Shown: one piece after another, positions 1 to 6,588 of the stretch
Position numbering within the stretch: position 1 is the first letter of the stretch
Layout of the letters: the number at the start of each line of letters is the position of its first letter
NCBI GenBank assembly: GCA_902470265.1
Contig: CABRFW010000024.1
Location: forward strand, 1 to 12,830
DNA: 12,830 nt
Direction: 5' to 3'
Origin: an uncultured Collinsella sp.
GTDB lineage: Bacteria; Actinomycetota; Coriobacteriia; Coriobacteriales; Coriobacteriaceae
Position numbers and translations under genes: made by a program
Notes under the pieces: generated by a model
Databases searched by the model: none
What the model saw: only the letters and a program-made list of their open reading frames with translations
What the model was told of the DNA's origin: nothing

Positions 1-940
1 TGGTGCCGCGGTAGACCTTCTTGGACGTGCCGGTCAGCACGCCGTTGGCGTCGATTTCGCACTCGGTCTTGCGGCCGCGGTGGCGCAGCTCGTAGTTAAA
101 GTCTCGCACCTGCTCGCGGGCGCCCAGGTAATCGGTATCGATGGTCACCTTGGCGGTGTCGCCCAGCAGGTCGCCGGCAAGGCCAGTGGCGCTGGCGCCG
201 GCACCCAGGACAGTGTGCTGCACGTTGACGTGCGCGCCCTCGTCCAGGAACAGGCCGGTGTCGTCGAGTGCGATCCAGCTGTCATCGAGCGTCTGTGTGC
301 AGGCCACGTTGACGGTGGCGTATTCGTGCGCGCACACGCGCAGCACGGAGCCCACGACGCCCTCGCCGGCAACGGGGGAGTCTAGGGCGATCTGCAGGTC
401 GAGCGTTGCCTGCGGGCGGGCGACGACGTCGATTGCGGCGATGGCCGCCGCCGCGTCGACGCCGCTTACACGCACGGTGACCGTGGCGCGTCCGTAGGCG
501 GGCACGTCGATGACGATGCGCTTGGTGGCGTGGCCGGCCAGATAGGTGTAGGCAGCCTCGCCCATACCGGTCTCGAAGGCCTCAGCGGGGGAGAGTTCCT
601 CCTCGAGCTTGATAGCGCCGGCCTGGTAGACAGAGGTGGCGGGCACGTCGAGCTCGGTCTCGGGCGTGATGCGGGCGCGATCGGCGGCATCGCCGGGGGC
701 AGCGGTACGGCGCTCAGGGAAGCGCTCGGCCATGGCGTCCATGGCAGCGTCGAAGACGTCGGCCGAGCCGGCGAACTGCTCGTCCAGGCCCTCGACCTCA
801 ACGGCCTCGGCGGGAGCGGCGACAAGTTCGTCCGAAAGCTCGAGCTTAGTCTGGTTCATTTTCAACCAGCCCCAGGTTGCTGCGGGCATCGCATTGACCT
901 GCTCGAGCGTGGTAGCAGCAGTGTTGGTTTCCTGTTTCAT
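1..940 (-). CDS. sufD: SufD, Fe-S cluster assembly scaffold subunit (partial, 3' end beyond window)
   Basis: Reading the minus strand from an ATG at 940 gives an open frame of 313 codons that leaves the window at base 1 without a stop. It starts MKQETNTAATTLEQVNAMPA and ends with LTGTSKKVYRGT, which fits the beta-helix core of SufB/SufD proteins. SufD pairs with SufB in the SufBC2D complex, where Fe-S clusters are built in the cytosol; known SufD proteins act in iron entry and lack the persulfide-receiving cysteine of SufB. The ATG overlaps the sufB stop (TAATG), so translation is probably coupled; a GGAAGGAG sequence lies about 10 bases upstream inside sufB. The C-terminal region, with the conserved histidine expected at the SufB-SufD interface, is outside the window. 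Naming rests mainly on position behind sufC-sufB and on the C-terminal motif; the N-terminal half of this family is poorly conserved. Confidence 0.88.
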   Translation of the reverse strand, partial: MKQETNTAATTLEQVNAMPAATWGWLKMNQTKLELSDELVAAPAEAVEVEGLDEQFAGSADVFDAAMDAMAERFPERRTAAPGDAADRARITPETELDVPATSVYQAGAIKLEEELSPAEAFETGMGEAAYTYLAGHATKRIVIDVPAYGRATVTVRVSGVDAAAAIAAIDVVARPQATLDLQIALDSPVAGEGVVGSVLRVCAHEYATVNVACTQTLDDSWIALDDTGLFLDEGAHVNVQHTVLGAGASATGLAGDLLGDTAKVTIDTDYLGAREQVRDFNYELRHRGRKTECEIDANGVLTGTSKKVYRGT

Positions 941-2352
941 TATCCGATCGCTCCTTCCATCTCGAGCTTGATCAGGTTGTTCATCTCGACGGCGTACTCC
1001 AGCGGTAGCTCCTTGGAGACCGGGTTGGCAAAGCCGTTGACGATCATGGTACGGGCCTCTTCCTCCGAGATACCGCGGCTCATCAGGTAGAACACCTTAT
1101 CGTCGCCGATGCGGCCGATGGTGGCCTCGTGGCCGACGTCGACGTTCTTGGCGCGGATGTCCATGGCGGGGATGGTGTCGGAGCGGCTTTGGTCGTCGAG
1201 CATCAGTGACTGGCAGCTCACGGTTGCCTTGGAGCCCTCGGCCTTGGGCGTGGCCACGATAGAGCTGCGGAAGGTCTGGATGCCGCCGCTCTTGGAGATG
1301 CCCTTGGTCTCGACGGTTGCCGAGGTCTCTGGCGCGTTAAGTACGACCTTGCAGCCGGTGTCGAGGTTCTGGCCGGCACCGGCAAAGGTGATGCCGGTAA
1401 AGCTCGAGCGGGCGCGGCGGCCGTTGAGCACGCTCATGGGGTAAAGGTAACCCACGTGGCTGCCGAAGGAGCCGCTGATCCACTCGATGTCGCCGTCCTC
1501 GTCCACGCGCGCACGCTTGGTGTTGAGGTTGTACATGTTCTTGGACCAGTTCTCGATGGTCGAGTAGCGCAGGTGCGCGCGCTTGCCCACAAAGAGCTCG
1601 ACGGCGCCGGCGTGGAGGTTGGCCACGTTGTACTTGGGCGCGGAGCAGCCCTCGATAAAGTGCAGGTCGGCATCGTCCTCGACGATGATGAGCGTGTGCT
1701 CAAACTGACCGGCGCCCTTGGCGTTGAGGCGGAAGTAGCTCTGCAGCGGGAAGTCGAGCTTGGTGCCCTTGGGCACGTAGACAAACGAGCCGCCCGACCA
1801 CACGGCACCGTGCAAGGCCGCAAACTTGTGGTCGGTGGGCGGGATGAGCGTCATAAACTTCTCGTGGATGAGCGGCTCCCACTGCGGGTCGTGCAGGGCC
1901 TCTTCGATGCCGGAGTAGACGATGCCCATCTTGGACGCGGTGTCCTGCATGTTGTGGTAGACGAGCTCGGAGTCGTACTGCGCGCCGACGCCCGCCAGGT
2001 AGCTGCGCTCGGCCTCGGGGATGCCCAGGCGCTCAAAAGTGTTCTTGATGTCGTCGGGCACCGACTCCCAGTCGTGCTTTTGGTCGGTGTTGGGCTTGAC
2101 GTAGGTGACGATGTTGTCCATGTCCAGGCCCTCGATGGAGGGGCCCCACGTCGGATCCGGGAAACGGTTGAAGATTTCGAGGGACTTGAGGCGCAGGTCG
2201 AGCATCCACTGCGGCTCGTCCTTCTTGGCGCTGATCTCGCGCACGATGTCGGGCGTGATGCCGGCGTCGAGGCGCTCGAATCCCTCCTCGCCATAGGTGA
2301 AGTCGTAGAGGCTGCGGTCGATGTCCGCGACCTCGGTGCGGTTCTTGGTCAT
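940..2352 (-). CDS. sufB: SufB, Fe-S cluster assembly scaffold
   Basis: The 470-residue product has the usual SufB length and many conserved blocks: DEPQWMLDLRLKSLEIF (45-61), AVWSGGSFVYVPKG (183-196), FEHTLIIVEDDADLHFIEGC (217-236), FRSSIVATPKA (361-371) and the C-terminal GHEATIGRI (407-415). Cys380 in TVSCQSLMLDD aligns, by eye, with the cysteine that in E. coli SufB takes sulfur from the SufS/SufE relay. SufB forms the scaffold with SufC and SufD. It lies 12 bases after sufC and its stop overlaps the sufD start, so the three genes form one operon. AAGGGG about 7 bases before the ATG serves as ribosome binding site. Nothing looks truncated. The cysteine desulfurase (sufS) and sulfur carrier (sufU) are not in the window and may follow sufD. 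Confidence 0.97.
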   Translation of the reverse strand: MTKNRTEVADIDRSLYDFTYGEEGFERLDAGITPDIVREISAKKDEPQWMLDLRLKSLEIFNRFPDPTWGPSIEGLDMDNIVTYVKPNTDQKHDWESVPDDIKNTFERLGIPEAERSYLAGVGAQYDSELVYHNMQDTASKMGIVYSGIEEALHDPQWEPLIHEKFMTLIPPTDHKFAALHGAVWSGGSFVYVPKGTKLDFPLQSYFRLNAKGAGQFEHTLIIVEDDADLHFIEGCSAPKYNVANLHAGAVELFVGKRAHLRYSTIENWSKNMYNLNTKRARVDEDGDIEWISGSFGSHVGYLYPMSVLNGRRARSSFTGITFAGAGQNLDTGCKVVLNAPETSATVETKGISKSGGIQTFRSSIVATPKAEGSKATVSCQSLMLDDQSRSDTIPAMDIRAKNVDVGHEATIGRIGDDKVFYLMSRGISEEEARTMIVNGFANPVSKELPLEYAVEMNNLIKLEMEGAIG

Positions 2353-2364
2353 TGCGTCGCCCCT

Positions 2365-3165
2365 TTACGCCTGCTGCTCGGCAGCGGCGGCCTCGACCTG
2401 GGCGCGCTGCTCGGCGGCCTCGCGCTCGAAGGTCTCAAAGCCGTTCTTGTCGATCCAGGGGATCAGCGAGGCGTCGTCCTCGCGCACGATGTGGCCCTTG
2501 ACCATAACGTGGACGCGGTCGACATCCAGGTGCTCCAGGATGCGCGTGTTATGCGTGATGATGAGCATGGAGCCGTCGCAGCTCTTGCGGTAGGCGTCCA
2601 TGCCGTGGCTGACGGTGGAAAGCGCATCGACGTCCAGGCCGGAGTCAGTCTCGTCGAGGATGGCGAGCTTGGGCTGCAGCAGCAGAAGCTGGAGCATCTC
2701 GACCTTCTTTTTCTCGCCGCCCGAGAAGCCCACGCCCAGCTCGCGGTTGAGGTAGGCGGTATCCATGTTGAGCTCGGCCGCGAGCTCCTTGACGCGACGG
2801 CGGAACTCCTTGCCCTTCATCTCCAGGCCGGGGCGGCCGGCGATGCTGGCGCGCAAAAAGCTCGACAGCGGCACGCCGGGAATCTCGACCGGGGCCTGGA
2901 AGCTCAGGAACAGGCCAGCGCGCGAGCGCTTGTCGGTGGTGAGCTCGGTGATGTCCTGGCCGTCAAAGACGATGCGGCCGTCCTGCACGGTGTAGACGGG
3001 GTCGCCCATGACCAGGTGGCCGAGGGTGGATTTGCCGGCGCCGTTGGGGCCCATCAGCACGTGGGTCTCGCCGGCGGCGACGTTGAGGTTGACGTTGTGG
3101 AGGATGGTCTTCTCGTCCACGGAGGCGGTGAGACCTTCGATGGAAAGCAGCGGATTTGCGCTCAT
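2365..3165 (-). CDS. sufC: SufC, ABC-type ATPase of the SUF Fe-S assembly complex
   Basis: The 266-residue protein is a soluble ABC ATPase that drives conformational change in SufBC2D during Fe-S cluster assembly; it is not a transporter. Visible motifs are Walker A GPNGAGKST (39-47), Q-loop region FLSFQAPVEIPGV (86-98), signature FSGGE (147-151) followed by the KKK typical of SufC, Walker B LAILDE with DTDSGLD (167-178) and the H-loop histidine in IITHNTR (205). The frame is open to an ATG at 3195, but the ATG at 3165 was chosen because AGAGGGA sits just upstream of it and family members begin near the LLSIEGL block. The C-terminus carries an Ala/Glu/Gln-rich tail that is longer than usual and probably not functional. 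It is the first gene of the sufC-sufB-sufD operon and is divergent from the Rrf2 regulator. Confidence 0.96.
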   Translation of the reverse strand: MSANPLLSIEGLTASVDEKTILHNVNLNVAAGETHVLMGPNGAGKSTLGHLVMGDPVYTVQDGRIVFDGQDITELTTDKRSRAGLFLSFQAPVEIPGVPLSSFLRASIAGRPGLEMKGKEFRRRVKELAAELNMDTAYLNRELGVGFSGGEKKKVEMLQLLLLQPKLAILDETDSGLDVDALSTVSHGMDAYRKSCDGSMLIITHNTRILEHLDVDRVHVMVKGHIVREDDASLIPWIDKNGFETFEREAAEQRAQVEAAAAEQQA

Positions 3166-3249
3166 GCTGTCCCTCTCTGTATATGGTGTACTCATGGGTG
3201 TGCGAAACCCTAGGAATCTTCTCGGAATAAAGTTACTATGGGTTCGGCG

Positions 3250-3273
3250 TTAGTCAAGGGAAAACCCGACTAA
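3250..3273. promoter_or_regulatory. Inverted repeat in the sufC/rrf2 divergent promoter region (candidate Rrf2 operator)
   Basis: TTAGTC (3250-3255) and GACTAA (3268-3273) are perfect inverted arms separated by 12 bases; inside them GGG (3258-3260) and CCC (3265-3267) also pair around AAAA. On the minus strand a TTGACT hexamer (3257 to 3252), a good -35 match for sufC, lies within the left arm; I see no convincing -10 at standard spacing. Rrf2 dimers such as IscR and CymR bind dyad sites at target promoters, so this is the best operator candidate for repression of sufC and autoregulation. Binding is inferred, not shown. Confidence 0.5.
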
Positions 3274-3333
3274 TCCACTCGACTTTTCTAGATGTGGGAC
3301 AAATTCATCGGTTATGTATGTCCCCAGCGTTAT

Positions 3334-3340
3334 GGAAGGG
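3334..3340 (+). promoter_or_regulatory. Ribosome binding site deciding the rrf2 start
   Basis: GGAAGGG ends 5 bases before the ATG at 3346. The in-frame ATG at 3292 has no comparable purine run and would add 18 residues before the conserved Rrf2 N-terminus, so 3346 is taken as the true start. Confidence 0.8.
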
Positions 3341-3345
3341 TAGGT

Positions 3346-4074
3346 ATGCTCATTTCTTCCAAGGGCCGCTATGCCCTCCGACTGATGATCTATATCGCGG
3401 CGCTGGGCGACGCCGAAGGCAAGATTGCCCTGCGCGAGGTTGCCGACCGCGAGCATATCTCACAAAAGTACTTGGAGCAGCTGGTTCGTCCGCTTATGAA
3501 GGCGGGCCTGCTTAAGAGCGTGCGCGGCAAGGGCGGCGGCTACATGATGGCCAAGGATCCCTCCGAGGTACGTGCGGGTGACATCCTGCGCGCCGTCGAG
3601 GGCAGCACGGCGCCCGTGGCGTGCGACGGCATCGACAACAGCTGCACCCGCAGCGATTTGTGCTCGACCGTCAAGTTCTGGCGCGGTCTGGACGACGTGA
3701 TCGAAAAATACGTCGACGGCGTGACGTTGGCCGACCTAGCCGCCGTTCCCGAGATCAACTTTGACATTAAGCTGCAAGGGCTGCAAATGACATCTCTCGA
3801 CAAGGTGTACAAGCAAATCGAAGTTTTTGCTCTGGAATGTGACGCCGAGAAGGTCGTGTTGTTTGGTTCTCGTGCTCGAGGCGACAACTTGCCCAAGAGC
3901 GATATTGACATCGCCGTAGCAGGTTGCCGGGATTTCGGCCGCTTCTCATATTTGATCGATGAACGTCTTGATACTCTTTTAGATGTAGATGTCGTCAATC
4001 TCGACGAGTCCCTATCGCAGCAATTGCTCGATGAGATTGCCAGGGATGGTGTGATTCTGTATGAAAAAATATGA
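3346..4074 (+). CDS. Rrf2-family Fe-S regulator fused in frame to a minimal nucleotidyltransferase (MNT) domain
   Basis: The frame encodes 242 residues. Residues 1-147 are a complete Rrf2 regulator: MLISSKGRYALRLM start, helix-turn-helix with REHISQKYLEQL (36-47), wing RGKGGGYMMA (60-69) and three cysteines C93, C100, C106 in the place where IscR-like proteins bind an Fe-S cluster. Residues 148-242 form a minimal nucleotidyltransferase: GSRARG (174-179), SDIDIAV with D186 and D188, and a third acidic residue D215 in LDVDVVNL, so the catalytic triad is intact. In MntA-type antitoxins this domain transfers AMP onto a tyrosine of the HEPN toxin. Divergence from sufC suggests the Rrf2 part controls SUF genes. 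Its 3' end overlaps the HEPN gene by 14 bases. The join is unusual: Rrf2 proteins normally end at about 140-160 residues, and an internal ATG (3787) with its own AAGGG could also give a separate MNT protein. A sequencing error or a lost stop codon cannot be excluded. Confidence 0.85.
   Translation: MLISSKGRYALRLMIYIAALGDAEGKIALREVADREHISQKYLEQLVRPLMKAGLLKSVRGKGGGYMMAKDPSEVRAGDILRAVEGSTAPVACDGIDNSCTRSDLCSTVKFWRGLDDVIEKYVDGVTLADLAAVPEINFDIKLQGLQMTSLDKVYKQIEVFALECDAEKVVLFGSRARGDNLPKSDIDIAVAGCRDFGRFSYLIDERLDTLLDVDVVNLDESLSQQLLDEIARDGVILYEKI
3776..3789 (+). promoter_or_regulatory. Possible internal ribosome binding site and start for a free MNT protein
   Basis: AAGGG (3776-3780) lies 6 bases before an in-frame ATG (3787-3789). 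The ATG codes for residue 148 of the fusion and is exactly where a free-standing MNT protein of 95 residues would be expected to begin (MTSLDKVYKQIEVFALECDA). Use of this start is inferred from spacing only. Confidence 0.5.
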
Positions 4075-4480
4075 GAACTTTGTTAGCGCCTTGGCGAATC
4101 TTGAGGATGCGCCCAATCAGGATCTCAACAATGATTTTGTTCAGAGTGGATTAATTAATAAGTTCAATCTTCAATTTGAACTGAGCTGGAAGCTCCTTAA
4201 GCGTCTGCTCGAGTATGAGGGCGCCACGCTTGCCGCGTCGGGGTCTCCTCGTGCCATCTTGAAGGAGTCGTACCGATTCTACGACTTTATTGATGAGGCG
4301 GCCTGGCTAGACATGCTCAGAGACCGCAATACGAACGTCCATATCTACGACAACAAGCTCGCTCAAGATTTGATTCAGCGCATCTTGAACGTCTATATCC
4401 CCGCTTTCTGTCAGTTGAGGGACGGGCTGATGGAGCGATACGGCGAGCTTCTGATGGCGCCCGACGACCAGTTTGTTTAA
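4061..4480 (+). CDS. HEPN-domain protein, HepT-like toxin / nucleotidyltransferase substrate-binding family (HI0074-like)
   Basis: The 139-residue, mostly helical protein matches the nucleotidyltransferase substrate-binding HEPN family typified by HI0074: FNLQFELSWKLLKRLLEYEG (35-54), SPRAILKESYRF (62-73), and the C-terminal RNTNVHIYD. The last contains the HepT motif R89-X4-H94-X-Y96. In characterised HEPN toxins R and H form the RNase site, and in MntA/HepT pairs the tyrosine is AMPylated by the partner to block toxicity. All three residues are present, so the toxin may be active. Its ATG lies inside the end of the upstream MNT frame (14-base overlap), indicating coupled translation in the usual MNT-then-HEPN order; AGGGATGG some 11 bases upstream is only a fair ribosome binding site. 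Base composition is more AT-rich than the neighbours. Toxicity itself is inferred; some HI0074-type pairs have no known role. Confidence 0.85.
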   Translation: MKKYENFVSALANLEDAPNQDLNNDFVQSGLINKFNLQFELSWKLLKRLLEYEGATLAASGSPRAILKESYRFYDFIDEAAWLDMLRDRNTNVHIYDNKLAQDLIQRILNVYIPAFCQLRDGLMERYGELLMAPDDQFV

Positions 4481-4522
4481 TTCCTTAAGATTTCGCGGAA
4501 GGTTGTTGCCGTTTACCGAGGG

Positions 4523-4538
4523 GTTGTTGTGCAACAAC
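4523..4538. repeat. Palindrome GTTGTTG-TG-CAACAAC upstream of the surface protein gene
   Basis: Perfect 7-base arms (4523-4529 and 4532-4538) flank a 2-base centre, too tight for a terminator hairpin and more like a protein-binding dyad. Part of it, TTGTTGTGCAAC (4524-4535), recurs exactly at 6449-6460 upstream of the next gene, and GTTGTTG also occurs at 4502-4508. Confidence 0.6.
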
Positions 4539-4555
4539 GGACGAGCTGCAATACT
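4528..4555 (+). promoter_or_regulatory. Candidate promoter for the surface protein gene
   Basis: TTGTGC (4528-4533) and AATACT (4550-4555) are 16 bases apart, and the -10 is preceded by TG (4547-4548) as in extended -10 promoters. The -35 falls within the palindrome at 4523-4538, so a factor binding there would affect transcription. Prediction by eye. Confidence 0.4.
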
Positions 4556-4607
4556 GATTCTATCTTTGCAAACTGCACTTTAACTACACCAATGCAGGGA
4601 GGATCTT

Positions 4608-6383
4608 ATGCAGCCCAAGCATTCTGCTATTGTCGCGGGTCTGACGCTGGCGCTTTCGTTTGGCGCCGTTTCCGCGCCGGCACCCGCCGCTGCCGAGGAG
4701 CCCACGCCGGGCGTTGCCTCGGATGCCACCGATATCGATAAGGGTCTCTACACCCAGCAGTCCTTCTCGGGCGTGCTGAGGTCGGTCCAGGGCGTTTCGT
4801 TTGTCAACGTGACTCCCGAGATGAAGTACTTTACCAAGTACGAGAGCCATGGCAACTACAACCAGGGCTTTTCGTACGGTGACGGCTATAACGCGCTGGG
4901 TTATTACCAGTTTGACCGTCGTTGGTCGCTCATTCCGTTTATGAAGCAGGTCTACAACTACAACCCCGAAAAATACAGCATGCTCAAGGATGCGATTGAT
5001 CGCGGCAGCGAGATTTCCAACGCGAGCAATGCCATGTACGAGAACGGCCAATTTACCGAGCTGGGCCGTATCGCGCAAGAGGCTTTCCAGGGTGCTTACA
5101 ACATCGATCCTGTCGAGTTCTCGGCACTTCAGGACGCCTATGCGTACAACTCTTACTACGCAGTGACCGAGGCGTGGCTCAAGAGCGGCCTGGGTATTGA
5201 TATTTCGGGCCGCGCCGATTGCGTCAAGGGCATGGTGTGGAGCATTACCAACATGTGCGGCACTGGTGGCTGCAGGGACTTTTTCCGCTGGGCGAATCTT
5301 TCCAACGATATGTCCGACCGCGAATTTGTGACGGCGCTCTCCAATAGCGTGGTCAACAATGTTGCCACTAAGTTTTCGAGTCAGCCCCAGTATCATGAGG
5401 GCTGGAAGAACCGCTACCGCAACGAGCTAAAGGACTGCTTGGTTTATATCGCTGAGGACGAGGCTGCCGCCGCGACACCCGTGCAGCCCGAGCCCATACC
5501 GGCGCCCTCTCCGACACCTGATTCGAATGACGACTCGAGTGACGATGCCAACGATGACAGGATGGATGCGCCCTCGACCGATGCTGACGGTAATGGCTCT
5601 GCTGGTGGCACTACCAACGACGGCTCTACCTCGAACGGCTCCGATTCGAACGGCTCTGCTGCGGGCGATTCGCCTTCAAGCTCTGCCGGCAATACGGACA
5701 GCGACGCTTCTGGTTCGACCGGCGCTGACACCTCTAACTCATCCACCGGCTCGAGCGATTCGTCCGTTGACACCGGCTCTAACAACGGCTCCGGCTCTGA
5801 CGCAGTCCCTGATTCCGATGATTCCAAGGACGACTCGAATAAGGCGCCGGACGCTCCCGTTGCTTCGCCGGACAAGAAGCCTTCTTTCTCCGTGCAGCTT
5901 GGTTCTACGCTGGGCTCTTCGCTGATGGCTGGCGTCAATAATGGCTCGACTCAGAACAAGGACAACTCTGATCAGGTTTCCACGGAAAAGACCGAGGCCG
6001 CAAAGGGCGACTCCAAGGACAAGGCTTCCGAGAAGGCTGAATCCGATAAGGGTCCTAGCTCTGATGAGAAGGGCGACAAATCCGCTCAGAAGAAGGACGA
6101 GAACAAGGACAAGACCGAGGACGGAAAGCAGCAGGGCGAGGACGGCGGTAAGGGCAACACCGACAACCAGGTCCAGGAGCAAAATGACTCCAAAACGGTG
6201 ACCACTACGACCACCACAACCAAGTCATCTGACGACAATATGCCCAAGACGGGCGATCTGATTGTGATGGCGAGCCTTGCCAGCGCGAGCTTGGCCACGC
6301 TGGGCGCTACGTCTATCGTAAGTGGTAAGCATAAGCTCGATCAGCAGAAGAAAGCTTCTGGAGAGGACGACTCTGAGGAGTAG
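4608..6383 (+). CDS. Secreted, sortase-anchored surface protein with a lysozyme-like N-terminal region
   Basis: The 591-residue protein has a signal peptide with hydrophobic core IVAGLTLALSFGAVSA and a likely cleavage after APAAA (about residue 29). Residues 70-282 form a globular region with YESHGNY (78-84) followed by GYNALGYYQFD (93-103), a pattern resembling lysozyme-like/transglycosylase folds in which a glutamate (here E79) precedes a G-x-YQF strand; four cysteines (205, 217, 222, 277) could form disulfides. Residues about 290-530 are a Ser/Asp/Asn/Gly then Lys/Glu/Asp-rich linker, followed by a run of seven Thr. The C-terminus has MPKTGD (545-550), a hydrophobic segment (551-573) and a KHK stop-transfer, which is a sortase sorting signal with Met in place of Leu. 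AGGGAGGA lies 4 bases before the ATG. It stands alone between a candidate promoter and a strong terminator. Wall-hydrolase activity is a suggestion from pattern only; an adhesin-like role is equally possible. Confidence 0.82.
   Translation: MQPKHSAIVAGLTLALSFGAVSAPAPAAAEEPTPGVASDATDIDKGLYTQQSFSGVLRSVQGVSFVNVTPEMKYFTKYESHGNYNQGFSYGDGYNALGYYQFDRRWSLIPFMKQVYNYNPEKYSMLKDAIDRGSEISNASNAMYENGQFTELGRIAQEAFQGAYNIDPVEFSALQDAYAYNSYYAVTEAWLKSGLGIDISGRADCVKGMVWSITNMCGTGGCRDFFRWANLSNDMSDREFVTALSNSVVNNVATKFSSQPQYHEGWKNRYRNELKDCLVYIAEDEAAAATPVQPEPIPAPSPTPDSNDDSSDDANDDRMDAPSTDADGNGSAGGTTNDGSTSNGSDSNGSAAGDSPSSSAGNTDSDASGSTGADTSNSSTGSSDSSVDTGSNNGSGSDAVPDSDDSKDDSNKAPDAPVASPDKKPSFSVQLGSTLGSSLMAGVNNGSTQNKDNSDQVSTEKTEAAKGDSKDKASEKAESDKGPSSDEKGDKSAQKKDENKDKTEDGKQQGEDGGKGNTDNQVQEQNDSKTVTTTTTTTKSSDDNMPKTGDLIVMASLASASLATLGATSIVSGKHKLDQQKKASGEDDSEE
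5475..6197 (+). repeat. Low-complexity linker-coding region of the surface protein
   Basis: This part encodes a disordered stretch: a Pro-rich start, then Ser/Asp/Asn/Gly with recurring SNGS-like units, then a highly charged Lys/Glu/Asp segment. At DNA level short CGAACGGCTC-type units recur, which makes length variation between strains likely. Such stalks hold surface domains away from the wall. Confidence 0.7.
6240..6380 (+). other. Cell-wall sorting signal (MPKTGD, hydrophobic span, charged tail)
   Basis: MPKTGD is followed by about 23 hydrophobic residues, then GKHKLDQQKK and an acidic end. The first position is Met instead of the usual Leu, and the tail after the basic residues is longer and more acidic than in textbook substrates. 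No sortase gene is in the window. Confidence 0.75.
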
Positions 6384-6415
6384 GCTCTCAGTTGCCAGAT
6401 AACTAAATAGTCGGG

Positions 6416-6450
6416 ACGGGGTCCGGTGCGAATGCATCGGGCCCCGTTTT
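6416..6450 (+). terminator. Rho-independent terminator after the surface protein gene
   Basis: ACGGGGTCCGGTGC (6416-6429) pairs with TGCATCGGGCCCCGT... (from 6434) to make a 14-base stem including two G-T pairs, with a GAAT loop, followed directly by a T tract (6447-6450). It lies 33 bases after the stop at 6383. Confidence 0.9.
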
Positions 6451-6570
6451 GTTGTGCAACGATTAGTTGTGCCCCCTCACACCTCTTGTTGCTACCGTTG
6501 CCCGATATGTTTGCGCGGCGACATCGGTACGCGCGAGGCGGTCATTACAATTGGCATCGTGTTGCGATTT

Positions 6571-6588
6571 AGGGGGAACGTTTTGGTG
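6571..6588 (+). promoter_or_regulatory. Ribosome binding site and GTG start of the AAA/PDDEXK_9 gene
   Basis: AGGGGGA (6571-6577) lies 8 bases before GTG (6586-6588). The open frame extends upstream to 6454, but that part runs back to the edge of the terminator and carries no family-like sequence. I see no convincing promoter in 6461-6570. Confidence 0.7.

Noticed and set aside
3166..3195. Longer sufC start at 3195
   Set aside because: AGAGGGA lies just before the ATG at 3165, inside the longer frame; the ten extra residues match nothing in the family.
1456..3213. 585-codon open frame on the plus strand opposite sufB and sufC
   Set aside because: It is antisense to two firmly identified genes; the composition is a Val/Leu/Gly/Ala/Asp shadow of GC-rich coding DNA, with no recognisable motif or ribosome binding site.
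3292..3345. Upstream ATG extending the Rrf2 protein by 18 residues
   Set aside because: No ribosome binding site before it, and the extension precedes the conserved MLISSKGRYALRLM start, which has GGAAGGG at the right distance.
4481..4522. Possible terminator after the HEPN gene
   Set aside because: Only short pairing (TTCC with GGAA) and no following T tract; not enough to call.
4584..5396. 270-codon minus-strand frame opposite the surface protein gene
   Set aside because: It is antisense to a gene with a clear signal peptide and sorting signal, and its sequence has no domain I recognise.
5475..6197. Recurring short DNA units that could be mistaken for a CRISPR or tandem repeat array
   Set aside because: The units are short, irregular and in frame with an Ser/Asp/Asn/Gly linker; there are no uniform repeats or spacers.
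6454..6585. Upstream GTG extension of the AAA/PDDEXK_9 gene
   Set aside because: It begins next to the terminator T tract, lacks a ribosome binding site and carries no family-like sequence; the GTG at 6586 has AGGGGGA 8 bases upstream.
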